Assembly: GCA_022225965.2 (NCBI GenBank)
Contig: JAKJXP020000080.1
Coordinates: forward strand, 159,957 to 223,956
Reading direction: 5' to 3'
Source of the DNA: Diatrype stigma
Taxonomy: Eukaryota > Ascomycota > Sordariomycetes > Xylariales > Diatrypaceae
DNA length: 64,000 bases
Of the stretch, positions 12,927 to 23,312 are shown piece after piece. The notes beneath the pieces were generated by a model, which did no database searches, had not been told where the DNA came from, and was given only the letters and a program-made list of their open reading frames with translations. Position 1 is the stretch's first letter, and the number at the start of each line of letters is the position of its first letter. A program made the position numbers and the translations under genes.

Positions 12927-15900
12927 GCTCGCTTGCCCACTCGCTCTCCCCCCTCACTTCATCCGAATCGCACACACGCCGCCCGCCTGTTGATGCAAGA
13001 GAACCTCCTTGCGTCGGGAGCAGAGTCCCGACCCTCCTCGGACCACCTGCCCAACGCGGCCAGCCAGTTAATTAACCAAAGCACTGCTTGTTATCGCATT
13101 CTCGCCGCGCGTTGTTATTAGCTGATGCTTTCGCTCGCAATTCTTGCTTGCACCCTGCCTGTGCGACCGTCAGCACATAGGATATGTATGTACAATGCGC
13201 CACACGATGCCTAATGCCGTGTCACGGCAGGATGTCACAGGCGGCCCGCATCTGTTGCGAAACCCTCCGCTCTGCAATAGTCTATGTTGGTGTCCAGGAT
13301 CGGGTACGGCAACCCTCCCTACCTAAGATCTCTTACATAGGTAGGTAAGGTACCTACATAATTTAGGTAGGTAGCTGCCATACGTACATATGCTGCCTCA
13401 GCCATCTCGTCAGGGGAAGGGGGCGGCTGTTCAACGGGGAGGGGGGAGAGGCTTCCATCACCATTCCGCTTTACGACGTGGCCACTATTAGGGCTGTCGA
13501 TGGGCCAAGAGGCTGTTATCGGAACAATTCCGCTGGTCAACCCTAGATCCGCGACTAAGTTCTTTCGACGTTCACTGTAAGACGGGTTAACTATGTCTCG
13601 GCCGTATTTGGCTTCGGAGCAAAGGCTGAATGGGATAGTGAACACCCCGTATTCGGCCGAGATGCACACTTGGAAAGCCAACCTGTCCGTGTCGACTTGT
13701 CCGTGACCACGATGGTTTGCGGCGTAGCTTGTCATGTAGCTCTAGTATCATAGACTACAAACAAGCTCGTGGCACGGTTGCTCTGTGCAGCGGTGGCGTT
13801 GCATGCGGTAGTTCCGCTATCTTCGATATGTGAGAGGATACTACGTAGTATAGTCGTTTCGAAGCCAGTTTCGAAACATGGCAGCAGGAAACGGAGATAT
13901 TGTACTTGGAGATATAGCTGTAAAATGCAGCGCTCGCAACGACGATCTTGTGTTTCGCACCTTTCAGGGCCCGGCCAATGTGACGTGTTGTGCTTGTTTT
14001 GATTGGCCGTGATGATTGTCTGTCGATCAAGACTGCTGTTACTGCATATCACAAAAGCCCATAACTCTGTTACCAGCTGCTTGCTGCAACTAGTATTAAG
14101 TACATTATCTATCTCGTAGTTCACCTATTCCTGTAAAGCCTCAGCGAATTATTTAGGAATGTGGGTTTAAGACCAATGCCTTTCATGAGCGCTCTTACCG
14201 TAGATCCGACCCGTGTCCATATATGTGATCATGTACCCTCCCCCTTTCCATCAGGATATTTCCAACCCGACGATATCGTAGCAGGACACAACGCTCGACA
14301 GGAAGAGGAAAGTGAGGGTTGAAGTGAAATGAAAACCTGCTTTAAAGAGGGAAACTAACCCATCAGGATCTAACCCATCAGGATCTAAGCCGCATAGTTC
14401 TACTGACACTTTACCAAGTATGGAGAACCACTTAGCAACAAAAGCAGTGTAATATCACCACTAGGTATAGCTATTATAACAATATAAACAAATATGTGTA
14501 TATGATCACTGGTCACACAGCCCAATCGTGACCACCATCGTCATAATGATAAGGCTCTAGGCTGTCTTCATGTTGTTTTCACCAATGGGCATCAGAAGTA
14601 ATTGTGATTCATCACGAAGCGTTCGCGACCCCTACCCCATTTGAACGATAGCTGCCCACGAAGTGACGAAGTAGGTAGACAGCACAGCACATACTACAGT
14701 ACCTACTCACATCCTACTCACATCCCGCTTACATCCTACATGTACTAGAACAGGGTTGGTCAATTAACCTTAAGTTTCCTACATATACATGCGAGTGTGC
14801 AAGCAGGTGGCGTCCAACTCATCCGTTCTGGACAGAAACCCTACCCCAAACTCGAAATGCTTCCCAAGTCCGCAGATGCCGCAACCGTCAACCTGCATCT
14901 GCGTCTGCATGTGCATAACGGGAGCGGTCTGGCTGTAGGTACATAGTCTAAGTACTTAGGGCAGGCATCTCTTTCCTTCCTGCGTACTGCCCTAACCCGA
15001 CCACACAATACATGCATTCAGGTTACCCTTAGTTAACTACTACAGGTACCTTGGAAAGCTGCGTAGGTCGGGCAGATAGGGCAGGTAGGGTATTGCTGTT
15101 GGTATGTGCAGTTAGTTACCTAGGGGGTATATAGGTAACATATAGGTGAAAACAACGAGCAACCAAGTCTTTTCGTCTTCTAGAAAAACGGAACTCCGCG
15201 GGGCTAGGGTTCGTATCATCTCATCTAACTGCGTACAGTAACTACGAACCACACACAGAGACGGGATAATTTATAGCATCAATGCACAGACCGCAAGGAT
15301 GCCCCGATCTGTAGTGTCATCGCAAAAAGTATTGTGCATGTGGGCTGTGGGTGGTGGGTTGCGGGTTCTTGATGAGGCCCCCAGGTACATAGGTAGGTAG
15401 GTAGTTATTTGAGAGCTCTTATAGTGTTAATGGGTGCCGGTCAAGCTCAAGCTGACGAGTGTGTAGATACATATGTATGCAGTATTCGTATGTTGCTAGT
15501 TTGTATTTGGTAGGATGATCGTGAGGGCGAGAGCGAGGATGAGGACGGGAACATCGGGGGAGGGGGTTGGTTGGCGGACCGGGGGTTCGACTGAACAAGG
15601 GGTATTCAACTCCGCTTTCTTGCACTAGATACCACTCACGTAACTCACTCACTGTGTGTGCCCGCCTGTCCATAGGTAGGTATGTATGTAGCTATTGATC
15701 TGTGGTGTAGTCTACTAGTTATCTCGTTCATCTCTAACAAAGACCCGACCGACATGCGGATTACCCTGCTCGGGCCTGCTATGCATATGAGCATGAGCAT
15801 TGGTAATTGTGAGCATGGGAGTCTGATACGACATACTTCTTTTCTTGCTACGTAGGAAGCAGGAAACAATGCAAACCCCTCATTGCCCTCATTGCGCCCG

Positions 15901-16919
15901 GAAATCCAATTCCTTAACTATCTATGCATACATACTTACCTGACCTTCGTCTCTTAAAGGGAAACATGAAGCAGAGATGTAGTAGTTAGACAGGTAGACC
16001 CATAAGCGTACATGTTACCGTCGCTTTCATATTGCCGAATGAGGAACGTGCGTGGCCGAGCTGTACCTACGAATGAGCGTACGCGCCTTTTTGGTATGGG
16101 CTAAATTTCTAATTATTGTTGCGGTGGTATCATGACTTGTAAGTTGTCATCATGATTGTTGCTATATGTATGCAGTTTGACAAGTTTGACAGCACCACCG
16201 TTTTTTACTCGATTCGGAATCTTGGTCGATTGAGTCGGATGAACCACAATAGACTTGGACCTATGACCACTGCTGATCCGATGAAAGTGCAATGATGATT
16301 ATGATAGGTAAGGACATGACTGAAAAGGTGCACTGAGCAACTTATCGGCTGCCAGGCTGCCGGCATAATGAATGAACGCTGCAGAAGGCATTTGCAGGGG
16401 TCTTTTGCAGCTAAGGCCCCATGGGCCATGGCGGACGTTGATCGTCGCCAACATAGTATTGCGACCCGCTGTACAATTGCCTAGTTTCTAGTACTTGTAT
16501 GCCTCTATACCTTAACTAGGTACCTAGTTACATGTATGTACGTGTAGGCAGTCTACATATTATAGGCAGTATTATGTATGTAACTACCAGCAGGTATTCG
16601 ATAGGAACGTCTCACCTGTTCAGTGCTGTTCCGTTTCCTTGTCTAGGTCGTCTTGATGCCGAATCTGCTCCTCTTCTTCTCCTCACTTGAAGACGGTTAC
16701 CAGATCCATTCACCGTATGATGTGGCCGTGCTTCACCTTCATCGAGGTGCCATCTAGTCTATACCTACATACATACTTACATGCCTGCCAAGCTTCCTGT
16801 TTTAGCACATAATGGTTTGGTTAATCGTGTCTATGTATGTCTAGGTAGGTATTGACTAGCAGACGGGCCTACGGGTAACTATACGGAGTATTCGTACACA
16901 GACAGTCACTACACATACC

Positions 16920-16966
16920 TACCTTACCGCGCGGGGGGGGTTTTTGGAGACGGTCCCGGGGATCGA
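16920..16966 (+). repeat. Left 47-bp terminal inverted repeat
   Basis: Exact reverse complement of 17844-17890. Contains GCGC followed by eight G, TTTTT, GGAGACGGTC and CCCGGGGATCGA. Confidence 0.93.
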
Positions 16967-17186
16967 TACGGCGCTAGGAACAGTTACAAAATTTGGTGCT
17001 GGTCTCCAAATATCCGACATGATCCTAGGGATAATCACCCATACAAGCCCATGCCAACACCTGGCTACCGTCACCGAACGGAAGTTACTTTTTTACCGAA
17101 TTGATCCCTAGGACCACTTTAAGTCCAAGACCGTTTCCGGCTGCCCAGACCGTCTGTATAAATCACCCACCCAAATTACAGAGCTA

Positions 17187-17460
17187 CACCTACAGCTGCA
17201 CCTACAGCTGCACCTACAGCTGCACCTACAGCTGCACCTACAGCTGCACCTACAGCTGCGCACCTACAGCTGCGCACCTACAGCTGCGCACCTACAGCTG
17301 CGCACCTACCTACAGGTGCACCTATAGGTGCACCTACAATTGCACCTACAATTGCACCGCTACAGCAGCGCTGCTGCAGTATGTACATACAGCTGTATTG
17401 CTACAGCTGTATTGCTACAGCTGACCTGTTACAGCTGACCTGCTACAGTTGACCTGCACC
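17187..17460. repeat. CAGCTG-containing minisatellites
   Basis: First array (17187-17357): about six 12-bp units CACCTACAGCTG, then about four 14-bp units with an added GC, then four diverged units in which the core becomes AGGTGC, ATAGGTGC or AATTGC. Second array (17391-17460): five 14-bp units beginning ACAGCTG. The stepped unit lengths suggest successive slippage expansions. It reads as a repeated TYSC tetrapeptide in one frame, which I treat as a by-product. Confidence 0.93.
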
Positions 17461-17540
17461 GGTAAAATTTAGGCTGTAGGTGGCTATATATAAACAAATA
17501 AGCTAGGTGCTTGTATGTGACTGTGTGACTAGTAGTAAAT

Positions 17541-17612
17541 TTCTGATTGGCGTAGTGGTTAAACCTTAAGTTATAAACCGTAAATGCAGGGTTCGAATCC
17601 CGACTGTAAAAA
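17541..17612 (+). other. tRNA-like / SINE-like pol III promoter unit
   Basis: Box A TGGCGTAGTGG at 17548-17558 and box B GGTTCGAATCC at 17590-17600 match the internal pol III promoter consensus, 31 nt apart, as in a tRNA gene without a long intron. The acceptor, D-arm and T-arm stems do not pair properly (only three G-C pairs in the T stem), so it is not a functional tRNA gene. It is followed by an A8 run and AT-rich sequence, as in a tRNA-derived SINE head or a tRNA pseudogene. It lies inside the inverted-repeat element. Confidence 0.7.
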
Positions 17613-17843
17613 AAATCTTTATACTTAATAACGTAATATATTATATAATTAAATACCGCTTATAATAATACCGTATAAGTAAATAATAATATATTTTTTT
17701 AAGAAATTATATATTAATTTAAGACCGTCTTTAAAATTCAAGACCGTCTTGAAATTTTAAGACCGTCTCTTAAGTAAAAATCGTCTTGGCCGCTAGTCAG
17801 TCTTTTGAAAGTCCTCAACCAAGGACCGTCCCCACTGCTGGAT

Positions 17844-17890
17844 TCGATCCCCGGGACCGTCTCCAAAAACCCCCCCCGCGCGGTAAGGTA
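17844..17890 (-). repeat. Right 47-bp terminal inverted repeat
   Basis: Exact reverse complement of 16920-16966; right boundary of the element. Confidence 0.93.
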
Positions 17891-18433
17891 TGTAGGTACA
17901 TACATATGTACGTAGTTACCTAGCAAGTCAACAGCCCACAGGCACCTTGGACATCACGACGATCATCTGCTATATCTACCTATGCATGTATAGACCTGTA
18001 GGCGTCTAGTTAAACAACACCACAGCAGTAAGATCAAGTGAAAATGACTTTATATATCCAGTTGGGATTCGTATCCATATATTGGACCTCCCTACCTGCT
18101 AGCAGGCATATAAACATTATGAACATGAGCTCATACCCATATACACTATGTAGTACTTACCTGACTACCTACCGACTACCTACATACATGTACCAATACT
18201 ACTAGTTTACCTGCAAATAAACCATACGGCAGACAGTTCTCAACGGGAGCTTACAGGCAGTCGTTGATTAGTTGCCGATCAAACTACCAACCTCGAAGGC
18301 CTATAGGCCAATATAGGCACGCTTGGTACGGTACCTATCGCATGCGACTCCACACCAAGAGCGCTAGGGGTCCCTCTCCCCATGTCCCCTGAGACACTGT
18401 GCCAGCCTGTTCTCCGTATTGGTAGTTACTACT

Positions 18434-18520
18434 AGGTATGTATGTATGTATGTATGTATGTAGGTATGTAGGTATGTAGGTATGTAGGTATGTAGGTATG
18501 GTACCTACCTACCTACCTAA
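18434..18520. repeat. GTAT / TAGGTATG repeat with inverted tail
   Basis: About seven GTAT units run into about five TAGGTATG units, then GGTACC and TACC units, so the tail is roughly complementary to the start and could fold into a hairpin. It is a dense instance of the TAGGTA/TACCTA words found throughout the spacers of this window. Confidence 0.85.
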
Positions 18521-19108
18521 CCAACGACCTACCTAAGGTGGCTACCTAAGGTGGTTACCTACTCATGAGTTTCTCTCAATCGATCAATCCAATTCTTTGC
18601 TCAGTCCCATCATCTCCATCCCAATTCCATACCGCAAGCAACGTCCATGTCGTAGTCTCGTCGTTTCCTTTGACTCTGTCTGTTTGAACCGTGTTGGTTT
18701 TTCATCGACGAAGAAGATTCATTTCATCCAAGTCTCTAACTAGGCGACCCAGCGATATCGTCAGGGGGCATTATTTCTTTCTCATCTTAGGACTTTTTCA
18801 TTAATTCTTTTATTCTCTTCTGTCACAATTGGCAATCTTAAAATACCTACCTACCTTACCACATTGCGAAGTCATTGTACCATCAGACATCTCTATCTGA
18901 GACGTCGCAGCTGCAGCAATTGGCCTAAAGTGCCAGCGACCAACGGCCCAGTAATTTTTCTTCTTCAACGCACAAGCCGGAGTCGATAGTATCGCTTTCC
19001 CCCCGATATCAAATGTCGACACGAAGCCCGTAGGGGACCGTTCACCACCACTACCGCCACCACCAGTCACGAGTATAGCTGCTTTTCGAGTGCCGTACCT
19101 GCTTCACC

Positions 19109-20353
19109 ATGGGGGTAGACTCGCTGAAGAATTTAATTGCCAATGTCCCCGACTGGCTCCGACGTCTCGACGAACTCAACGGGCAGATCGAGCAGCGCCA
19201 GCTGGATCTGGCTAAATACGAGGAGACTCAGGAGCAAAAGAACATAGCAAAGAGGTCTCTCAAAAGGACGAATTCGACGGAGTCTCTAAAACCAAAAGAC
19301 GATGGCGCTGCTTTCCCAACGAACCAATGCACCAACACGCAGCGGGACACGACACCACCTCCGGATTCACAGAACGTCGCGCAACAGCAGGAGGGAGAAC
19401 AGCCACCGCAGAATGGCACGGCAAAGGGTGGAAGTCCGAAGTCGACCTCGTCGACAATACAACGCCAAACCAAAGAGGCTATCACAGCCGCACAACGACG
19501 CGCGCGCGCAGTGGTCCGGAAACGCCAGAAAACGGACTCGGTAATCAGCATGGAAGATGGGACGATAAAATACCGATCGCGAATCATGATCATCGTCTAC
19601 TACGATAGCTATGTGCAGTCATTCTTCGAAGAGTTGGTCAAATTCGTGTCGGCATCACGAAACCTGATGCGGAAAGCCAAGATGGCTGCGAAGGTGGCTG
19701 AGATCAAGCGGTTGGCCGAACTAGAGATGCCCGACGACGAGGACGAGGACAGCGGCAACTTCAGACCAGGGGACGGTATGATTGCTGCAGATCCGAGGTT
19801 CAACAGGCGGAGAGAGGAGGGAGCCGACGATTTGCGACCACGGTACCCAACTACGCGGCAGATGGGTCTCATGACTCGGAATCTACCACCATCCGTCCTC
19901 CGGAGACAAGTGCCAAGGCCTGGCATGGCCGGGGCATCGTCACTGAGTGGAGGTCTGGGCATGTTCAACGAGAAGGGAGATATATACGATGACCTCGACA
20001 AGGGTCTCGACTTCGTACAAAGTATGTGTGAGAAAGCGGCACACCAGTTCCTCCGAGATGGCGATTGCGCAGACGAAGTCGAGAAGATCAAGGATCGCCT
20101 GGCCAAGACGAAAGAGCAGGCGGACAAGGAGATGGAGCGCATACAGGAGGAGGACCCCATGGCCCTAGAGGAACCCGACTCAATGAAGACGAGAAGCTAT
20201 CGCCCGACCAGCATGCGTAGGGACACCGGTGCGTTCATTCCCAGCACAAAACTCCCTCTCACCAATACGGGGCCTCTGGAGATCGACGACGAAGGTGTCC
20301 AGGACCTGGACAGTTTCCAGCCCAGTTTCAAGGCACCAAGGCTGATAAGTTAA
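19109..20353 (+). CDS. Unknown protein with helical core and disordered flanks
   Basis: Intronless ORF of 414 residues; I do not recognise the family. The N-terminus (MGVDSLKNLIANVPDWLRRLDELNGQIEQRQ) looks helical, possibly coiled coil. Residues about 35-145 are polar and low-complexity (Gln, Pro, Ser, Lys). A hydrophobic helical stretch around residues 152-205 contains IMIIVYYDSYVQSFFEELVKF followed by basic RNLMRKAKMAAK, then an acidic PDDEDEDSG run. A second helical block near 297-350 (DLDKGLDFVQSMCEKAAHQF, then Lys/Glu-rich) precedes a disordered tail. No signal peptide or clear membrane span. The start has a CACCATGGGG context. Coding is supported by length and by amino-acid make-up that alternates structured and disordered blocks. 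A conserved fungal structural or scaffold protein is only a guess. Confidence 0.8.
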   Translation: MGVDSLKNLIANVPDWLRRLDELNGQIEQRQLDLAKYEETQEQKNIAKRSLKRTNSTESLKPKDDGAAFPTNQCTNTQRDTTPPPDSQNVAQQQEGEQPPQNGTAKGGSPKSTSSTIQRQTKEAITAAQRRARAVVRKRQKTDSVISMEDGTIKYRSRIMIIVYYDSYVQSFFEELVKFVSASRNLMRKAKMAAKVAEIKRLAELEMPDDEDEDSGNFRPGDGMIAADPRFNRRREEGADDLRPRYPTTRQMGLMTRNLPPSVLRRQVPRPGMAGASSLSGGLGMFNEKGDIYDDLDKGLDFVQSMCEKAAHQFLRDGDCADEVEKIKDRLAKTKEQADKEMERIQEEDPMALEEPDSMKTRSYRPTSMRRDTGAFIPSTKLPLTNTGPLEIDDEGVQDLDSFQPSFKAPRLIS

Positions 20354-21008
20354 CGGATTCCTCTTTGCGTAGACGACGACGGAGGCAACGCCGATGTCCG
20401 GTCATGACTCGAAGTGGCAATCCCCCGCGCGCACATACGACACACGCCCCACGAGATAGGGATATATAGGGAAAGATCCGTTTTCTGCACATATTTTTCG
20501 CATAGTAGCACTTGGTCATGATTATCTTGCATGCAAAAAGCATCGCGACGGAGTTGGCATTACAGGCTGTCTGGGAGCATCGGGTCGTGGAAATTTTTCC
20601 TCCTTGATTACAAAGTCTATACCTAGTGGCATCATGCACCCTTTTGTTTTGTCTTGTTTTGTCTTTCCCCCGAGTACAAAGGGGGAAAGGGGGGAGGAGA
20701 GAAGGGTAGTAGCCGCTGCTCGAAATCTTCTGACGGTGAAAAGCTGATTTGTGTTTTTCAAATCCTTTTCAGGGGGTAGGGGGAAGCTGATCGAACGACA
20801 GTTCTCTTTGTTTGTGTTCCCGTGGTCGTCCGATCGGAGTCGAATGGAGTTCCAGGTATATATCGCCTCGCATCCCTAGCATTGCCTACGGGTGGACATA
20901 TAGGAGGCATGGGACCACCAGGCTTGGGGTTCAGCCCATTGACATTCGTTCGCATTATGGATGAATAGAGCGGCTGGTTAGACGAGCATCCGCACATGCA
21001 TGTAGGCA

Positions 21009-21030
21009 ATCCTGCCTTGCAAGGCAGGAT
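21009..21030. repeat. Perfect 22-bp palindrome
   Basis: Dyad of arm ATCCTGCCTTG and its exact complement with no spacer. It could form a small cruciform or bind a dimeric protein; function unknown. Confidence 0.9.
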
Positions 21031-22164
21031 ATGGTATTTGTTGATGACGGGTGAAGGATCATGGTGCTGGAATACGTACTCGCGATCTCTACATGGCCCC
21101 TTGTAAGCAATGAGGGCCCGAGGGCCCGAGGGAACGTCACCAGAAGGGGCGGTTATACATGTATCCAAGGGTACAGCACCATGCCTATATACAGCCAAGG
21201 TATACAGCCAAGGATCTAATTTACATGTGTGGGAATCTCAATGAGTTCCTGCTTCTGAACCCCTATTTTTCGATGAGTTCAAGATTTAATCGTGAGCGGG
21301 ACATTGAGCATTTGGGTATGTATAGGTAAGTATCCATTATTTATGCCCATTGGCAAAGTGATATCGCGCTTATCGATGAGCAACGCTTACTGGTAGCAAC
21401 CTTGAAGCTGCTTTTATTGGGAGACTTTGCCAGGACTACTTACGTAATACTCAGTAACTGCCTGAGTGAAGGCATTAGCATGATATGTATGTTGAATGCC
21501 TACTTGAATCTACATCTCATAGATCCCTGGAGTATGCTGCTCAGATTATCATCGTTGCTACGAAGTAGTTACATACAGACCTCCTAAATACCCGCTCTGC
21601 CGCTCAGCCGCTAGCCGAGGGTTGCGGCGGGTCGCGGCTTTCTATCTCGGCTGCTAAATCCTGAACTCATCCAATCATCTGCAATCATACCCCAACTCTG
21701 CGCTAATCGCTAATCATATCTAGCACCTAGCGCACGATAACATGCCTTATACTAGCATCCTACGAAAGCACGAGATTCCAGGTGCTGTACTACATTAGCT
21801 GATTACTATAGTATGTAGGTTGTACCTAGCGCACGAGTCTTGGTCTTAGACAGCCGTGTGATTGGCTACTTGCAAGGCCTAGTTACGTGCTTACCTACTT
21901 CGTACTACAGGGGACTAAGTAGGTACGTATGTATGTATGTAGTATGTAGCACGCTTAGCTAGCACTTCGTACTTGGAGCAGGCAATCTGGCAGACAATTT
22001 TCTTACCTAACAATCTTCCAGCATGTGAACGTTCAGCCGTCTCTTGACGTTCCATCATAGTCCATCATCATAAACCTCATGCATGCGAGCCGAAGACAAG
22101 CGGCTCTTCTGCGAGGCATCCAAGGCATCCCAGGCATCAATCCCTCGTGAGGCTCATATTGGAT

Positions 22165-22192
22165 AATCGACAATCGACAATCGACAATCGAC
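22165..22192. repeat. Four tandem AATCGAC units
   Basis: Four perfect 7-bp copies in the SHR3 upstream region. Confidence 0.9.
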
Positions 22193-22363
22193 AACCGGTA
22201 ATTGATACCTAAGCTGTATACCCGGGTTTCTAGCCTTATATTTCGATCGAGCACTTGACGAATTTGGATATCCTCCTGCCTGCCCCTCAGCCGATCGATC
22301 AACAGGGCGAACGCACCTCCTGCTTCTTCTTCACCCATCGTCAGCCCATTGCCGCATCCACCT

Positions 22364-22391
22364 CCGCCATCCGCCATCCGCCATCCGCCAT
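22364..22391. repeat. Four tandem CCGCCAT units in the probable SHR3 5' UTR
   Basis: Four perfect 7-bp copies ending 27 bases before the SHR3 ATG at 22419. Each unit contains CCAT, but none creates an ATG on the plus strand. Confidence 0.85.
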
Positions 22392-22418
22392 CCACCCTGC
22401 GCACCAACCACCACCATC

Positions 22419-23312
22419 ATGCCAGACAAGTGGGTAGATTGGTCTAAGACCACACGGTCCAAGGACTATCGCGGCTCGAGCTCCTTCGCCACCTTCATGA
22501 TCATAGGGCGTAAGTCAAGAACACCACCACCTCTAGCCTAGCAAAACCAATGATACGTCAGCATGTGCGCGCGCCCATATGCTATATACCTGCTATATAC
22601 GGGCGGGCGGGCGGGCGGACGGGCGGGCGCATAGTTGATTGATTAGTGCGCACGCACGAACTCGCATATGTAGCTCACTCACACTTACTTCCCTTCTCTC
22701 CACCATCTAGCCACGTTCTTCTTCCTCGGCGTCATCTTCGCCATGTTTCCCTACGACTACCCGCTGCTCTGGACGAGCGACGCGGTCGAGCCGGCCTACC
22801 TCGACCAGCTGGAGACGCACCTGAAGTTCCTGCACAGCTCGCCGCCGCTGATCGGGCGCGTGCTCAACATCATGGTGGCGCTGGGCTTCCTGGGCTTCTT
22901 CGTCAAGTTGTTCCGCGCTTCCGAGGCCAACATGCTGTTCGACGGCGCTTCGCTGCTCATGTACCTCATCGGCGTCGGCGTCTACATCGCCAACATCGTC
23001 AAGGGCCTGCGCATGGTCAGCGCCGACTACTGGAACTCGGACGAGTTCAGGCGCCTCCTCGCCGAGAGCGACGCCGACCCGATCAACGGTGAGGTCGTGC
23101 TTGGCCGCGAGGATAGCCTTAAGGTCCTGGCTGCGAGCAATACCATCCTGGCTCTCGTCCTGCTCGGCGTGCTCGTCCTCCAGGCCGGCCAGTGGTACGC
23201 CGAGCGCAAGGACAAGGAGGAAGCCGACAAGGTCGAGCGCAACGAGAAGGAGGGCGCTGGTACCAAGACGTCGAGTCCGTCAGCGGCGGCCAAGTCCAAG
23301 AAGAAGCAGTGA
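22419..23312 (+). CDS. SHR3: SHR3-family ER chaperone for amino-acid permeases
   Basis: Exons 22419-22509 and 22711-23312 (intron with GTAAGT donor and CTAG acceptor, containing a GGGC repeat near 22599-22630) give 230 residues. Shr3 is an ER membrane protein that helps amino-acid permeases fold and load into COPII vesicles. Four hydrophobic spans are visible: around residues 25-46 (FMIIGPTFFFLGVIFAMF, joined across the intron), 84-103 (IMVALGFLGFFVKLF), 112-135 (ASLLMYLIGVGVYIANIV) and 170-190 (ILALVLLGVLVLQAG). A FPYDYPLLW motif follows the first span and a Lys/Glu-rich cytosolic tail closes the protein, as in the family. The start is fixed by the short conserved N-terminus; translation from the later ATG at 22743 would lose the first span. 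Confidence 0.9.

Larger units (their letters stand above)
16920..17890. mobile_element. Putative non-autonomous element with 47-bp terminal inverted repeats
   Basis: Positions 16920-16966 and 17844-17890 are perfect inverted copies over 47 bp, including an 8-base G run (C run in the other copy), GGAGACGG and CCCGGGGATCGA. If the outermost TA on each side is a duplicated target, the element itself is 16922-17888, starting CCTTACC and ending GGTAAGG, as in Tc1/mariner or pogo-like elements; TA is palindromic, so this cannot be told from two more inverted-repeat bases. Inside are CAGCTG-rich minisatellites (17187-17357, 17391-17460), a tRNA-like box A/box B unit (17541-17612), an AT-rich block (about 17613-17720), and several GACCGTC words, mostly near the right end, that resemble subterminal transposase sites. 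No transposase ORF is present. A MITE or foldback-like element is the likeliest reading; no named family is claimed. Confidence 0.75.
7185..19108. other. Gene desert of about 11.9 kb
   Basis: No ORF here has a recognisable motif, a plausible exon chain or coding-like composition; the longest are about 140 codons. The region holds many TAGGTA/TACCTA words, simple repeats (7262-7289, 7711-7730, 8121-8174, 12903-12926, 18434-18520), two copies of a 15-bp unit near 14356-14390, polypyrimidine runs near 8520-8580, and the inverted-repeat element at 16920-17890. The part around 9100-10480 is AT-richer and could be a decayed insertion, but I cannot identify it. Neighbouring spacers in this window are 0.4-2.7 kb, so this gap stands out. 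Confidence 0.7.
20354..22418. other. Intergenic region upstream of SHR3
   Basis: About 2 kb with no convincing gene; a 146-codon minus-strand ORF at 20758-21198 has no recognisable feature. It contains a perfect 22-bp palindrome at 21009-21030, four 7-bp AATCGAC units at 22165-22192, TAGGTA/TATG repeats near 21925-21950, and four CCGCCAT units at 22364-22391 just before the SHR3 start. Confidence 0.6.

Noticed and set aside
13319..13735. 138-codon minus-strand ORF in the desert
   Set aside because: No motif, includes TAGGTA repeat product, no flanking gene structure.
14356..14390. CRISPR-like direct repeat
   Set aside because: Only two adjacent 15-bp copies without spacers, in eukaryotic DNA.
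17101..17424. 107-codon ORF with repeated TYSC tetrapeptide
   Set aside because: It is the translation of a 12-bp minisatellite; no other coding evidence.
17541..17612. Functional tRNA gene
   Set aside because: Box A and box B are perfect but acceptor, D and T stems do not pair; kept only as a tRNA-like unit.
20758..21198. 146-codon minus-strand ORF
   Set aside because: Pro/Gly/Arg mix without motifs; contains the 22-bp palindrome; no exon support.
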